Position numbers and translations under genes: made by a program
Origin: Pseudoxanthomonas koreensis
Lineage (GTDB): Bacteria > Pseudomonadota > Gammaproteobacteria > Xanthomonadales > Xanthomonadaceae
DNA length: 64,000 nucleotides
Assembly: GCF_010093225.1 (NCBI RefSeq)
Contig: NZ_PDWM01000004.1
Coordinates: 1 to 64,000, forward strand
Reading direction: 5' to 3'
Notes under the pieces: model-generated
What the model was told of the DNA's origin: nothing
The model's database searches: none
Seen by the model: only the letters and a program-made list of their open reading frames with translations
Shown here: one piece after another, positions 52,070 through 61,517 of the stretch
Position numbering within the stretch: position 1 is the stretch's first letter
Layout of the letters: every line of letters begins with the position of its first letter

Positions 52070-52130
52070 GCAGGCTGCTTGCGCGGCACTGCCGCGCAGC
52101 CTGCCGAACGCCCGGCCATGGATGGCCGGG
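52070..52130. repeat. Two hairpins between pstB and phoU
   Basis: The first is a bulged stem GCAGGCT..GCGCGGC / GCCGCGC-AGCCTGC (52070-52104). The second is CCCGGCCATGGATGGCCGGG (52111-52130), whose CAT-GG-ATG centre equals the inner hairpins at 73-90 and 214-233. They may separate phoU expression from pstB. Confidence 0.6.
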
Positions 52131-52200
52131 CCGGGCTCTCCGGAGCCAGCGCCGTGACGCCAGGGACGGCCACCACTCGCATCACTATTCGGGAACCGCA

Positions 52201-52908
52201 ATGACCACCCAACACGGACACATCGTCAAGAGCTACGACGAAGAGCAGCGCCAGCTGGTCGAGGAGATCGTGCACATGGGCCAGACCGCGGTGGCGCAGC
52301 TGGAAGCGGCGCTGGACGTGGTCGAGCGCCGCGACGACAACGCCGCGCGCCGGATCGTGGCCAACGACGAATCGATCGACGAGGCCGAGCGCCGGATCAG
52401 CCACGACGTGATGCTGCTGGCGTTGCGCGGGCCGATGGCGCGCGACCTGCGCGAAATCCTGGCCGGGCTGCGCATCCCGGCCGACATCGAACGCATCGGC
52501 GACTACGCCGCCAACGTCGCCAAGCGCTCGATCGCGCTCAATGCCGCGCCGCCGATGCCGCACGTTTCCGGCCTGCGCGCCCTGGGGCTGCTCGCCGCCG
52601 GCCAGGTCCGCCAGGCCCTGCGCGCCTACAGCGACGGCGATGGCGAGCTGGCCCTGCAGGTGCGCGAGAACGATGCCCGGCTTGACCAGCAGCACACCGC
52701 GCTGTTCCGCGAGCTGTTGACCTACATGATGGAAGACCCGCGCAACATCACCCCGTGCACGCACCTGCTGTTCATGGCCAAGAACCTGGAGCGGATCGGC
52801 GACCACGCCACCAACATCGCCGAGAACGTCTGGTTCCTGCTGCACGGCGACCAGGCGCTGCCACCGCGCGACAAGCGCGACGAGACCAGCACCACCAGCG
52901 TGACCTGA
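52201..52908 (+). CDS. Phosphate signalling regulator PhoU
   Basis: A 235-residue negative regulator linking Pst transport to the PhoR-PhoB pathway. Two three-helix bundles carry the metal-binding E/D-x-x-x-D motifs: RIGDYAANVAKRS in the first repeat and RIGDHATNIAENVWFLLHG in the second. The order pstSCAB-phoU is standard. PhoB and PhoR are not in the window. Confidence 0.95.
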   Translation: MTTQHGHIVKSYDEEQRQLVEEIVHMGQTAVAQLEAALDVVERRDDNAARRIVANDESIDEAERRISHDVMLLALRGPMARDLREILAGLRIPADIERIGDYAANVAKRSIALNAAPPMPHVSGLRALGLLAAGQVRQALRAYSDGDGELALQVRENDARLDQQHTALFRELLTYMMEDPRNITPCTHLLFMAKNLERIGDHATNIAENVWFLLHGDQALPPRDKRDETSTTSVT

Positions 52909-53072
52909 AGCGGGGCGGCGACGCCCGCCGCCGACGGCACGGCGGCGCCCCGTACGGGGCCCGCCGTCGCCCTTCCACGCAGCGATAACGAGCCCCGGAG
53001 CGGGCGGCGTTAGACTGGCGTCCCCACGACGGCCGGCGCGCCGCTTCGCGCCCCCATTCCGGAGCAATCGCC

Positions 53073-54386
53073 ATGTCCAAGCAGAAACCCGCCGCCATCG
53101 CACTCGGCACCGCCCTGGCAGGCCTGGCCCTGGGCGGCGGCGCGTTCGCCATGGAGCCGCTGGCCCAGGGCTACATGCTCGCCGCCGGCGAAGCCGCCAA
53201 GGCCCAGGAGGGCAAGTGCGGCGAAGGCAAGTGCGGCATCGAGAAGGTCGATACCGACAAGGACGGGCGCATCTCGCAGGCCGAGTTCGCCGCCGCCCAT
53301 CCCGACAAGGCCGACCAGTTCGCGAAGATCGACGCCAACGCCGACGGCTTCATCGACGAGGCCGAGCGCAAGGCGCACCACGCGGCCAAGGGCAGCGAGG
53401 GCAAGTGCGGCGAGCAGACCGGCAAGGCCAGCGAGGGCAAGTGCGGGGAAGGCAAGTGCGGCGAGGGCAAGTGCGGCGGGACGGTGGGAATTTTCCCGGT
53501 TGGAGTTTCTCACCGACTGCCGATGACTTTGCCTGACGCCAGCGCCGGACTGGGACTGCGGCGCGCGATGCTCGACGAGCTGCGCGCCGCGCCCGCCGGT
53601 GCCTTCGATTTCCTCGAATGCGCGCCGGACAACTGGATCGGCGTGGGCGGGCGGCTGGGCGAGGCACTGGACGACCTGTCGGCGCGGCATCCACTGACCT
53701 GCCACGGCCTGTCGCTCTCGCTCGGCGGCCCCGCGCCGCTGGACGAGGTGTTCCTGGCCAAGACCCGCCGCTTCCTCGACCGCCACCGGGTGTCGCTGTA
53801 CAGCGAGCACCTGAGCGCCTGCAGCGACGCGACAGGCCACCTGTACGACCTGATGCCGGTGCCGTTCACCGAAGCGGCCGTGCGCCACGTCGCCACGCGC
53901 ATCGGCCGGGTGCAGGACCTGCTCGGCCGCCGCATCGCGGTGGAGAACGTCTCCTACTACGCCGCCCTGCCGGTGGCGCCTGCGCAGGCGCTGGAGGAGG
54001 CGGACTTCGTCAACGCGGTGCTGGCCGAGGCCGACTGTGACCTGCTGCTGGACGTGAACAACGTCTACGTCAACGCGGTCAACCACGGCTACGACGCGCG
54101 CGTCTTCCTGGCGCGGATGCCGTGCGCGCGCATCGCCTCGTACCATATCGCCGGCCACTACGACGAAGCCGACGACCTGAAGGTCGACACCCACGGCGCG
54201 CCGGTGAAGGACGCCGTCTGGAGCCTGCTCGCCGAGGCCTACCGCCTGCACGGCGTTCGCCCCACCCTGCTCGAGCGCGACTTCAATCTGCCGCCTCTTC
54301 CGGTGCTGCTGGACGAGGTCGAGCGCATCCGCCAGCTGCAGCGCGAGGCCGCCGGCGTGGCGCCGGCGGGCGTGGCCCATGCCTGA
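53073..54386 (+). CDS. Fused RiPP metallophore precursor (HvfA/bufferin-like) and DUF692 MNIO modifying enzyme
   Basis: One 437-residue frame that joins what are normally two genes. Residues 1-26 are a Sec signal (ending AFA). Residues 46-135 carry six EGKCG motifs (Cys 49, 54, 112, 124, 129, 134, the only cysteines in this part) and two canonical EF-hand loops (D60-E71 and D87-E98) between the motif clusters. From Met151 (ATG 53523) a full DUF692 multinuclear iron oxidase follows, with conserved H211, E245/H246, E291, D327/N330, H358/H362, D372/H374 and E401 in [13 protein letters not shown] and LLERD contexts. In HvfA of Haemophilus, EGKCG cysteines are turned into oxazolone-thioamide groups by such an enzyme; here enzyme and substrate would be one chain. 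GGAG stands eight bases before the ATG. An indel-created fusion or a sequencing error cannot be excluded. Confidence 0.8.
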   Translation: MSKQKPAAIALGTALAGLALGGGAFAMEPLAQGYMLAAGEAAKAQEGKCGEGKCGIEKVDTDKDGRISQAEFAAAHPDKADQFAKIDANADGFIDEAERKAHHAAKGSEGKCGEQTGKASEGKCGEGKCGEGKCGGTVGIFPVGVSHRLPMTLPDASAGLGLRRAMLDELRAAPAGAFDFLECAPDNWIGVGGRLGEALDDLSARHPLTCHGLSLSLGGPAPLDEVFLAKTRRFLDRHRVSLYSEHLSACSDATGHLYDLMPVPFTEAAVRHVATRIGRVQDLLGRRIAVENVSYYAALPVAPAQALEEADFVNAVLAEADCDLLLDVNNVYVNAVNHGYDARVFLARMPCARIASYHIAGHYDEADDLKVDTHGAPVKDAVWSLLAEAYRLHGVRPTLLERDFNLPPLPVLLDEVERIRQLQREAAGVAPAGVAHA

Positions 54387-55134
54387 GCCGGCGGACCCGC
54401 CGGCGGCGTTCGCCGCGCCCCTGCGCGATCCGCAGGGGCATCCGGCGCCGCCGGGCATCGAGCCACGGCGGATGGCGGTGTACCGCGAGCTGTTCTTCAA
54501 CAACATCACCGGCCTGCTCGGTGGCAATTTCCCGGTGATCCGCCGGACCCTGGGTGAGGACGCCTGGCGGGCGCTGGTGCGGCGCTTCTACGCCGGGCAC
54601 GCGGCACGCACGCCGCTGTTCCCGGAACTGGCGCGCGAGTTCATCCGCTTCCTGGAAGCCTGCGGCGACGACGCCGGGCCGCCCTGGCTGCTGGAGCTGG
54701 CGCACTACGAGTGGATCGAACTGGCGGTGCAGGTCGACGACAGCCCGTTGCCAGCGCACGATCCCGGCGGCGACCTGCTCGAAGGCGTGCCGGTGGTGTC
54801 GCCCTGGATCCGCGCCCTGGCCTACCGCTGGCCCGTCCACACGATCGGGCCGCAGCACCGGCCCGATGAAGCGCCGGCGACACCGACCCTGCTGCTGGTC
54901 CGCCGCGACCACGATGGCCAGGCCCGTTTCGCGGCGATCTCGCCATTGGTCTACCGGCTGCTGGAGCTGCTGGGCGAAGGCGGGCGCAGCGGCCGCGCGC
55001 ACCTGGCCGCACTGGCGGAGGAAGCGGGCGTGCCGGCCGACACCGGCTTCATCGACCAGGGCGCGGCGATGCTAGAACGCATGCGCGGCGAAGCCACCCT
55101 CCTCGGCACCCTCCCCCGCAGCAGCCCCCTGTAG
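54379..55134 (+). CDS. DUF2063 partner protein of the MNIO enzyme (HvfC/BufC family)
   Basis: A 251-residue protein that in known loci binds the precursor leader and the DUF692 enzyme and is required for modification. The N-terminal DUF2063 domain reads [49 protein letters not shown]; residues 130-251 form the second winged-helix-like part ([16 protein letters not shown]). The ATG overlaps the fusion gene by eight bases. The stop TAG belongs to a GTAG repeat. The DoxX-type membrane gene that follows in many such loci is absent. Confidence 0.85.
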   Translation: MPEPADPPAAFAAPLRDPQGHPAPPGIEPRRMAVYRELFFNNITGLLGGNFPVIRRTLGEDAWRALVRRFYAGHAARTPLFPELAREFIRFLEACGDDAGPPWLLELAHYEWIELAVQVDDSPLPAHDPGGDLLEGVPVVSPWIRALAYRWPVHTIGPQHRPDEAPATPTLLLVRRDHDGQARFAAISPLVYRLLELLGEGGRSGRAHLAALAEEAGVPADTGFIDQGAAMLERMRGEATLLGTLPRSSPL

Positions 55135-55262
55135 GAGCCCACTTCAGGGGGCGACCCGATGCGGCCGGGATACGCGGTGTCCAACGCGCAGCCTCCGGAG
55201 CGGCCGCGTGCAACACCGCTGCGTCCGCCCCCGTCGGGTCGCCCCCTGAAGTGGGCTCCTAC
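55131..55262. repeat. REP pair (BIME-like) after the RiPP locus
   Basis: Perfect 27-base arms at 55131-55157 and 55236-55262, each the GTAGGAGCCCACTTC unit followed by a G-run and GACCC, in inverted orientation around a 78-base centre. The left GTAG provides the stop codon of the DUF2063 gene. The unit recurs once at 14924-14954. Confidence 0.9.
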
Positions 55263-55313
55263 AAAAGGCATCGCGGCGGGCGGCCGGGCCGGCCGCTCTG
55301 CTAACCTTTCCGC

Positions 55314-55973
55314 ATGAGCGAAACCGACCTGGAAACTCCTGCCGAGATCGAGGCGCCGACCGGCCCGCCGGGCGCGATGGCGCGCCGTTTCCGTGGTTTC
55401 CTGCCGGTGGTGGTGGACGTGGAGACCGGCGGCTTCGACTGGAACCGGCACGCGCTGCTGGAAATGGCCGCGGTGCCGATCGAGCTGGACGAACAGGGCC
55501 TGTTCGTTCCCGGCAAGACCGCCAGCGCGCATTTCATCCCCGCGCCGGGCACCGAGATCGACCCCAAATCGCTGGAAGTCACCGGCATCGTCCTGGACCA
55601 CCCGTTCCGCCTGGCCAAGCCCGAACGCGACGGCCTGGGCTACGTGTTCAACCACGTGCGCGCCGCGGTGCGCCGGCACGGCTGCCAGCGCGCGATCCTG
55701 GTCGGGCACAACGCCCACTTCGACCTGAACTTCGTCAACGCCGCGGTCGCGCGCAGCGGGCACAAGCGCAACCCGTTCCATCCCTTCAGCGTGTTCGACA
55801 CGGTGACCCTGGCCGGAATCGCCTACGGCCAGACCGTGCTGGCGCGCGCGATGCAGGCCGCCGGCTTCGACTGGAACGCGGACGACGCGCACTCGGCGGT
55901 GTACGACGCCGAGCAGACCGCGAAGCTGTTCTGCCGCATCGCCAACGCCTGGCCGTCGCCGCTGCCGGGCTAG
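55314..55973 (+). CDS. Ribonuclease T
   Basis: A 219-residue DEDD-family 3'-5' exonuclease trimming tRNA and other stable RNA ends. Exo[19 protein letters not shown], Exo[17 protein letters not shown] and Exo[17 protein letters not shown] hold the four acidic residues and the catalytic His. The length matches E. coli RNase T. It overlaps the convergent rlmB end by four bases. Confidence 0.95.
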   Translation: MSETDLETPAEIEAPTGPPGAMARRFRGFLPVVVDVETGGFDWNRHALLEMAAVPIELDEQGLFVPGKTASAHFIPAPGTEIDPKSLEVTGIVLDHPFRLAKPERDGLGYVFNHVRAAVRRHGCQRAILVGHNAHFDLNFVNAAVARSGHKRNPFHPFSVFDTVTLAGIAYGQTVLARAMQAAGFDWNADDAHSAVYDAEQTAKLFCRIANAWPSPLPG

Positions 55974-56716
55974 CCGCGCTGCCGCACCGCCTCGAACAGG
56001 CACACGCCGGCGGCCACCGAGACGTTGAGACTCTCGATCTCGCCCGGCATCGGGATCCGCACCAGGCCGTCGCAGTGCTCGCGGGTGAGCCGGCGCAGGC
56101 CTTCGGCCTCGCCGCCCAGCACCAGCGCGACATTGCCCTTGAGGTCCAGCGAATACAGGTCCGGCTCGGCCTCGCCGGCCAGGCCGTAGATCCACACGCC
56201 CAGCTTCTGCAGCTCGCGCAGCGTGCGCGAGAGGTTGGTCACCGACACCACCGGCAGGCGGTCGGCGGCGCCGGCCGAGGTCTTGCGCACGGTGGCGTTC
56301 ACCGGCGCCGACTTGTCCTTGGGGATCACCACCGCGGTGGCGCCGGCCGCCGCCGCGCTGCGCAGGCAGGCGCCGAGGTTGTGCGGGTCCTGCACGCCGT
56401 CGAGCACCAGCAGCAGCGCCCGGCCTTCGGCCGCTTCGACCAGGCCAGCCAGCTCGTGCTCGTCCCAGGTCTTCGCCGCGGCGTAGCGCGCGGCCACGCC
56501 CTGGTGGCGGACGTTGCCGCCGATCCCGTCCAGCGCCTGGGTGGCGACCCTGCGCACCTCGATCCCGCGGCGCCGCGCCTGCTCCTCGATCTCGACCAGG
56601 CGCGGGTTGCGCCCACCGGACTCGACCAGCACCTCACGCACGTGTTCGGCGTCGTGCTCGACGGCCGAAGCCACGGCGTTGACGCCGACGATCCACTGGT
56701 TCTGCTTGCTGCTCAT
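55970..56716 (-). CDS. 23S rRNA (Gm2251) 2'-O-methyltransferase RlmB
   Basis: A 248-residue SpoU-family methyltransferase acting on the 23S P-loop. The N-terminal substrate-binding domain ([21 protein letters not shown]) precedes the SPOUT domain with motif 1 [21 protein letters not shown], motif 2 [12 protein letters not shown] and motif 3 [22 protein letters not shown]. It follows rnr by 86 bases on the same strand, the usual rnr-rlmB pairing. Confidence 0.95.
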   Translation of the reverse strand: MSSKQNQWIVGVNAVASAVEHDAEHVREVLVESGGRNPRLVEIEEQARRRGIEVRRVATQALDGIGGNVRHQGVAARYAAAKTWDEHELAGLVEAAEGRALLLVLDGVQDPHNLGACLRSAAAAGATAVVIPKDKSAPVNATVRKTSAGAADRLPVVSVTNLSRTLRELQKLGVWIYGLAGEAEPDLYSLDLKGNVALVLGGEAEGLRRLTREHCDGLVRIPMPGEIESLNVSVAAGVCLFEAVRQRG

Positions 56717-56802
56717 GCTGCGCGTGCCGCCGGGGGAAGGCCGGCATTATCGCACCGGCCGCGCATCCCGACGCTACGGCCGCAGAACCGGACGCCCCGC
56801 GC

Positions 56803-59280
56803 TCAGTATTTCTGCTTGGCCCGCTTCGCCGGCTGGCCGCGGGGTGGCAGCGGCGGCAGCCCGCCACCGTCCTTTTCCTTGTCCTCGACCAGGCGGAAAT
56901 CGATCTTTCGGTCCTCCATGCTCGCCTTGAGCACGATGATCCGGACCCGGTCGCCAAGCCGGAACTGCATCCCACGGCGCTCGCCCGACAGCGTCTTGCG
57001 CACCGCGTCGAAGTGGTAATAGTCGTGCGGCAGCTGGGTCACGTGGACCAGGCCGTTGACCTTGGACTGGTCCAGCTCGACGAACAGGCCAAAGCTGGTC
57101 ACCCCGCTGATCACCCCGTCGAACTGCCCGCCGACGTGCTTTTCCATCCACGCGGCGCGGTAGCGCTCGTCGACCTCGCGCTCGGCCTCGTCGGCGCGGC
57201 GCTCGCGCTCGGAGCACTGCAGCGCCAGCGCGGCCATGTCGCGCGCCGAATAGCGGAACGCCTCCGGCTTCTGCTTCGACAGGCCGTGCTTGATCGCGCG
57301 GTGGACCAGCAGGTCCGGGTAGCGGCGGATCGGCGAGGTGAAGTGGGCATACGCCTCCAGCGCCAGGCCGAAGTGGCCGGCGTTGTCCGGCGAATACACC
57401 GCCAGGCTCTGGCTGCGCAGCAGCACCGACTCGAGCAGGGTCGCGTCGGCGCGGTCACGGACCTTCTTCAGCAACCGGGTGAAATCGCCCGGGGTGACCT
57501 TGCTCCACGCCGGCATCGACAGCTTGAATTCCTTGAGGAACTCGAGCAGGTCGGCGTACTTGGCCTCCGGCGGCTTCTCGTGGATGCGGTACGGCGCCGG
57601 GATGTGCGCCTTCAGCAGGAACCGCGCCGCCTCGACGTTGGCCGCGATCATGCATTCCTCGATCAGCTTGTGCGCGTCGTTGCGCAGCAGCATCCCGGCC
57701 TGGGTGACCTCGCCACGGTTGTCCAGGACGAAGCGCACCTCGGAGGATTCGAATTCGATCGCACCGCGCCGCGCGCGCGCCTTGGCCAGCACCTGGTAGA
57801 GCTGGTGCAGCCGCTGCACGTGCGGCAGCAGCGCGCCGACCTGCGCCTGGGCCTCGGCGTCGTCCTCGCCCACCGCCTTCCACACCTGGGTGTAGGTCAG
57901 GCGCGCGTGCGAGTTCATCACCGCCTCGTAGAACTTCGAGCGGGTCACCTCGCCGTCGTGGTCCACCTGCATGTCGCAGACGAAGCACATGCGGTCGACC
58001 TTCGGGTTCAGCGAGCAGATGCCGTTGGACAGGGTCTCCGGCAGCATCGGCACCACGAAGCCGGGGAAGTACACCGAAGTGGCGCGCTTCTGCGCCTCCT
58101 CATCCAGCGGCGCGCCGGGGCGCACGTAGTGGGAGACGTCGGCGATGGCCACGACCAGGCGGAAGCCGGCCTTGTTGACCTCGCAGTACACCGCGTCGTC
58201 GAAGTCCTTGGCGTCCTCTCCGTCGATCGTCACCAGCGGGGTGGCGCGCAGGTCGACGCGGTCGCCGATCATGTCCGGCTCGACCGTGAGCGGCACCGCG
58301 GTGGCCTCGTCCAGCACCTGCGGCGGGAATTCGTGCGGCAGGTCGTGGCCGTGGATCGCCGCCTCGACCACCAGCGAAGGAGTGAGGCTGTCGCCCAGCA
58401 CCGCCACCACCTTGCCGATCGGCGGGCGCCGCGCATCCGGCGCCTGGACCAGTTCGCACACCACCAGTTGGCCTTCGCGCGCGCCGCCGGTGCCGTCCGG
58501 CGGCACCTGCACGTTGCGCTGCATGCGGCGGTCGTCGGGGACCACGAAGCTGATCCCGGCCTCGCTGCCGAAGCGGCCGATCAGGCGCGAGACGCGGCGC
58601 TCAAGCACGCGGGCGATGCTGCCCTCGCGGCGGCCGCGGCGGTCGATGCCGGTGACGTTGGCCAGCGCGCGGTCGCCGTGCATGACCTTGCGCATCTCGT
58701 ACGGCGGCAGGAACAGGTCGTCGCCGCCACCGGCGTCCGGGCGCAGGAAGCCGAAGCCTTCCGGGTTGGCGATCACCGTGCCGGCGATCAGGTCGGTGGC
58801 CTCGACCGGGGCGAAGCCGCCGCGCCGGTTCTGGATCAGCTGGCCGTCGCGGACCATCGCGCCCAGGCGCTTGCCGAGGGCATCGAAGCGATCGGCCTCG
58901 GTGAGGCCGAGCAGCCGCGCCAGGTCCTCGGCCGTCTGCGGGCCTTCGGCCTGGTCGAGCGTGGCCAGGATGGCCTCGCGGCTGGCGATGGGATTGGCGT
59001 AGCGGTCGGCTTCGCGCGCAGCGTGCGGGTCGTGGAAGCGGCCGCGCGGCTGCGACGGTGCGCGTGGCGGTGGCGCGGTCTTCGCCGTGCGTCCGGAGCC
59101 CGCGCCAGGCGGCGGTTCCGGCATCCACGGGGGCAGCTTTGGCGCCGCCTGGCGCTTGCCCGCCGCCTTGCCGGCCTTCGCTGCACCCTTGCCTGCGCCC
59201 TTGCCCGTGCCCGTGGCGCCGGCGCCCTTGCGGCCGGAGCCGCCCGCGGCCTTCCCGCCGCGATTGCCGTTGTTCTTCAT
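56803..59280 (-). CDS. Ribonuclease R
   Basis: An 825-residue 3'-5' exoribonuclease for structured RNA. Residues 1-75 are a Lys/Gly/Ala-rich extension, followed by a helix-turn-helix segment, cold-shock domains, the RNB catalytic domain (TIDGEDAKDFDDAVYCE holds the catalytic Asp cluster; CSLNPKVDRMCFV) and an S1 domain near residues 720-800 (VGGQFDGVISGVTSFGLFVEL). The end is basic. The start ATG at 59280 is the first in frame. It is transcribed with rlmB. Confidence 0.96.
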   Translation of the reverse strand: MKNNGNRGGKAAGGSGRKGAGATGTGKGAGKGAAKAGKAAGKRQAAPKLPPWMPEPPPGAGSGRTAKTAPPPRAPSQPRGRFHDPHAAREADRYANPIASREAILATLDQAEGPQTAEDLARLLGLTEADRFDALGKRLGAMVRDGQLIQNRRGGFAPVEATDLIAGTVIANPEGFGFLRPDAGGGDDLFLPPYEMRKVMHGDRALANVTGIDRRGRREGSIARVLERRVSRLIGRFGSEAGISFVVPDDRRMQRNVQVPPDGTGGAREGQLVVCELVQAPDARRPPIGKVVAVLGDSLTPSLVVEAAIHGHDLPHEFPPQVLDEATAVPLTVEPDMIGDRVDLRATPLVTIDGEDAKDFDDAVYCEVNKAGFRLVVAIADVSHYVRPGAPLDEEAQKRATSVYFPGFVVPMLPETLSNGICSLNPKVDRMCFVCDMQVDHDGEVTRSKFYEAVMNSHARLTYTQVWKAVGEDDAEAQAQVGALLPHVQRLHQLYQVLAKARARRGAIEFESSEVRFVLDNRGEVTQAGMLLRNDAHKLIEECMIAANVEAARFLLKAHIPAPYRIHEKPPEAKYADLLEFLKEFKLSMPAWSKVTPGDFTRLLKKVRDRADATLLESVLLRSQSLAVYSPDNAGHFGLALEAYAHFTSPIRRYPDLLVHRAIKHGLSKQKPEAFRYSARDMAALALQCSERERRADEAEREVDERYRAAWMEKHVGGQFDGVISGVTSFGLFVELDQSKVNGLVHVTQLPHDYYHFDAVRKTLSGERRGMQFRLGDRVRIIVLKASMEDRKIDFRLVEDKEKDGGGLPPLPPRGQPAKRAKQKY

Positions 59281-59332
59281 GCCACGATCCTACACCCCCG
59301 CTCCGCCTCCGCCGCGCGCAGCCGCCGAGGCG

Positions 59333-59361
59333 TTGACAAGATTTCGCCGACCCCCCAGAAT
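59333..59361 (+). promoter_or_regulatory. Promoter of tRNA-Leu
   Basis: TTGACA (59333-59338), 17-base spacer, CAGAAT (59356-59361). It is 15 bases before the tRNA, a normal distance. Confidence 0.75.
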
Positions 59362-59375
59362 GCGCGGCCTCACCT

Positions 59376-59460
<85 letters not shown>

Positions 59461-59505
59461 AGACAGAGTTCCGGAACGTCCCGAGGGACAGCACGGAACA
59501 GCAGG

Positions 59506-59529
59506 AACCCCGCTCCGGCGGGGTTTTTT
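59506..59529 (+). terminator. Terminator of tRNA-Leu
   Basis: AACCCCGC-TCCG-GCGGGGTT followed by a T-run, 45 bases past the tRNA 3' end. Confidence 0.9.
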
Positions 59530-59625
59530 CGTTTCCGGGACCGGCATTCCCGCGCCAGCGGCGCCACGGCGACCGCCACGGCCGGCTACGATGTCCGGTT
59601 CCAGCCCCGTGTCCCGCGACCACGC

Positions 59626-61446
59626 ATGGATCCACAGCAGATCGTCTTCCTCCTCATCCTGGGCACCGCGCTGGCGCTGTTCGTCAGCGGCCGCCTGCGC
59701 GTGGACGTGGTGGCGATGCTGACCCTGCTGGCGCTGGCGCTCACCGGCATCCTCGATGCGAAGCAGGCGCTGGCCGGCTTCTCCAGCGAGCCGGCGATCA
59801 TCGTGGCGGCGGTGTTCGTGCTCTCGGCCGGGCTGTCGGCGACCGGGATCAACGACCGCATCGGCGCCGCGATCGGCCGCGCCGCCGGCGGCAGCGAGTG
59901 GCGCACCATCGCGGTGGTGATGCCGGCCACCGCGCTGCTGGCCGCGTTCTCGCACCACGTGATGGTCACCGCGATGATGCTGCCGATCCTGATGCGGCTG
60001 GCACGCGAGCAGAAGCTGGCCGCCTCGCGGCTGCTGATGCCGATGTCGCTGGCCGCCTCGCTCGGCACCACCCTGACCCTGTTCAGCGCGCCGGCCTTCC
60101 TGCTCGCCGGCGACCTGCTCAAGCGCGCCGACGGCTCCGGCCTGGGCATCTTCGCCATCACCCCGATCGGCCTCGTGCTGGTGCTGCTGGGCACGGCCTA
60201 CATGCTGCTGGGCCGCTGGCTGCTGCCGCGGCGCATGGGCGAAGCCACCCCGTCCGACCCACTGCGCCTGGACCGCTACTACACCGAACTGCTGGTCGAG
60301 CCGGGTTCGCCGTGGATCGGCCGCACCCGCGAAGCGTTCGAGACGACCTTCGCCGGGCGCCTGCAGGTGGTGGACTGGCTGCGCCACGGCGTGCGCCGCC
60401 AGCGCCAGGAAGCCGGCAGCCCGCTGGAAGACGGCGACGTGCTGCTGGTGCGCGCCTCGCCCGACGGCATCGCCTCGATCAGCGGCGAACCCGGGCTGGC
60501 CCTGTACGCGGTGGCCAAGTACGGCGACAAGCCCAGCGACGACCGCCGCACCGAAGTGCTCGGCGAGGAACAGCTGGTGCAGGCGGTGGTCGCGCCGAAC
60601 TCCGAATTCATCGGCCGCAGCGTGGCCGACATCGACTTCCTGCGCACACTGGGCGTGGTCGTGGTCGGCCTGTGGCGGCGCGAGGGCTGGCTGCACGGCG
60701 AACTTTCCGGTGTGCGCCTGGCCGAAGGCGACCTGCTGGTGCTGTGGGGCCGGCAGCTGGACTTCGCGCCGCTGGCCACGCACCACGGCTTCCTGATGCT
60801 GCTGCCGTTCGAAGGCGAGCAGAAGCCGCGCCGGCGCGCGCCGGTGGCGCTGGCGATCATGGCCGCCACCGTGGCCGCCGCCGCCACCGGGCTGCTGCCG
60901 CCGCAGATCGCCTTCCTCGCCGGCGCGGTGGCGATGGTCCTGAGCCGCTGCGTGCCGATCGAGCGCGCCTACCAGCAGATCGACGTGCGCATCTTCGTGA
61001 TGATCGCCGGCGTGATCCCGCTGGGCATCGCCATGGAACAGACCGGCACGGCGAAGCTGGTGGCCGACCTGCTGCAGGGGCACGCGGCCGGGTGGCCGGT
61101 GTTCGTGCTGCTGCTGGTGATGTTCGGCGCCGCCGCGCTGCTGACCCAGGTCCTGTCCGACGCGGCCACCACCGTGCTGCTGGCGCCGATCGCCCTGGCC
61201 CTGGCGCAGGGCCTGGGCCTGCCGCCGACCCCGTTCGTGGTCTGCACCGCGATGGGCGCGGTGGCCTCGTTCCTGACCCCGATCGGCCACCACGGCAACC
61301 TGCTGATCCTGGACCCGGGGCAGTACACCTTCGGCGACTTCCTGCGCGTGGGCGTGCCGCTGACCACCGCCATCGCCCTGGCCACGGCCTGGATGGCGCG
61401 CTGGCTGTGGCTGGGCGGCCCGCTGCTGCCGGGCGCGGCCGGCTGA
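59626..61446 (+). CDS. SLC13/DASS-like permease with central TrkA-C domains
   Basis: A 606-residue inner-membrane anion transporter, similar to sulfate/dicarboxylate symporters. The start is the ATG at 59626 ([19 protein letters not shown]); an earlier frame runs through the tRNA. An N-terminal set of helices ([41 protein letters not shown]) is split from the C-terminal set ([34 protein letters not shown]) by two RCK_C/TrkA-C domains (about 210-395). The substrate is not evident. parC follows after 71 bases. Confidence 0.85.
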   Translation: MDPQQIVFLLILGTALALFVSGRLRVDVVAMLTLLALALTGILDAKQALAGFSSEPAIIVAAVFVLSAGLSATGINDRIGAAIGRAAGGSEWRTIAVVMPATALLAAFSHHVMVTAMMLPILMRLAREQKLAASRLLMPMSLAASLGTTLTLFSAPAFLLAGDLLKRADGSGLGIFAITPIGLVLVLLGTAYMLLGRWLLPRRMGEATPSDPLRLDRYYTELLVEPGSPWIGRTREAFETTFAGRLQVVDWLRHGVRRQRQEAGSPLEDGDVLLVRASPDGIASISGEPGLALYAVAKYGDKPSDDRRTEVLGEEQLVQAVVAPNSEFIGRSVADIDFLRTLGVVVVGLWRREGWLHGELSGVRLAEGDLLVLWGRQLDFAPLATHHGFLMLLPFEGEQKPRRRAPVALAIMAATVAAAATGLLPPQIAFLAGAVAMVLSRCVPIERAYQQIDVRIFVMIAGVIPLGIAMEQTGTAKLVADLLQGHAAGWPVFVLLLVMFGAAALLTQVLSDAATTVLLAPIALALAQGLGLPPTPFVVCTAMGAVASFLTPIGHHGNLLILDPGQYTFGDFLRVGVPLTTAIALATAWMARWLWLGGPLLPGAAG

Positions 61447-61517
61447 GAGCGGCGGGCGGCAAGGCGGACGGGCAGGACGGGTAGAATCGACGCCCTGTCC
61501 CGCCGCTTCGCCCTGCA

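Noticed and set aside
53523-54386. Separate annotation of the DUF692 enzyme starting at the internal ATG 53523
   Set aside because: Kept as an alternative in the fusion entry: the ATG lacks a well-spaced ribosome site (GGAG is about 18 bases upstream) and no stop separates it from the precursor frame.
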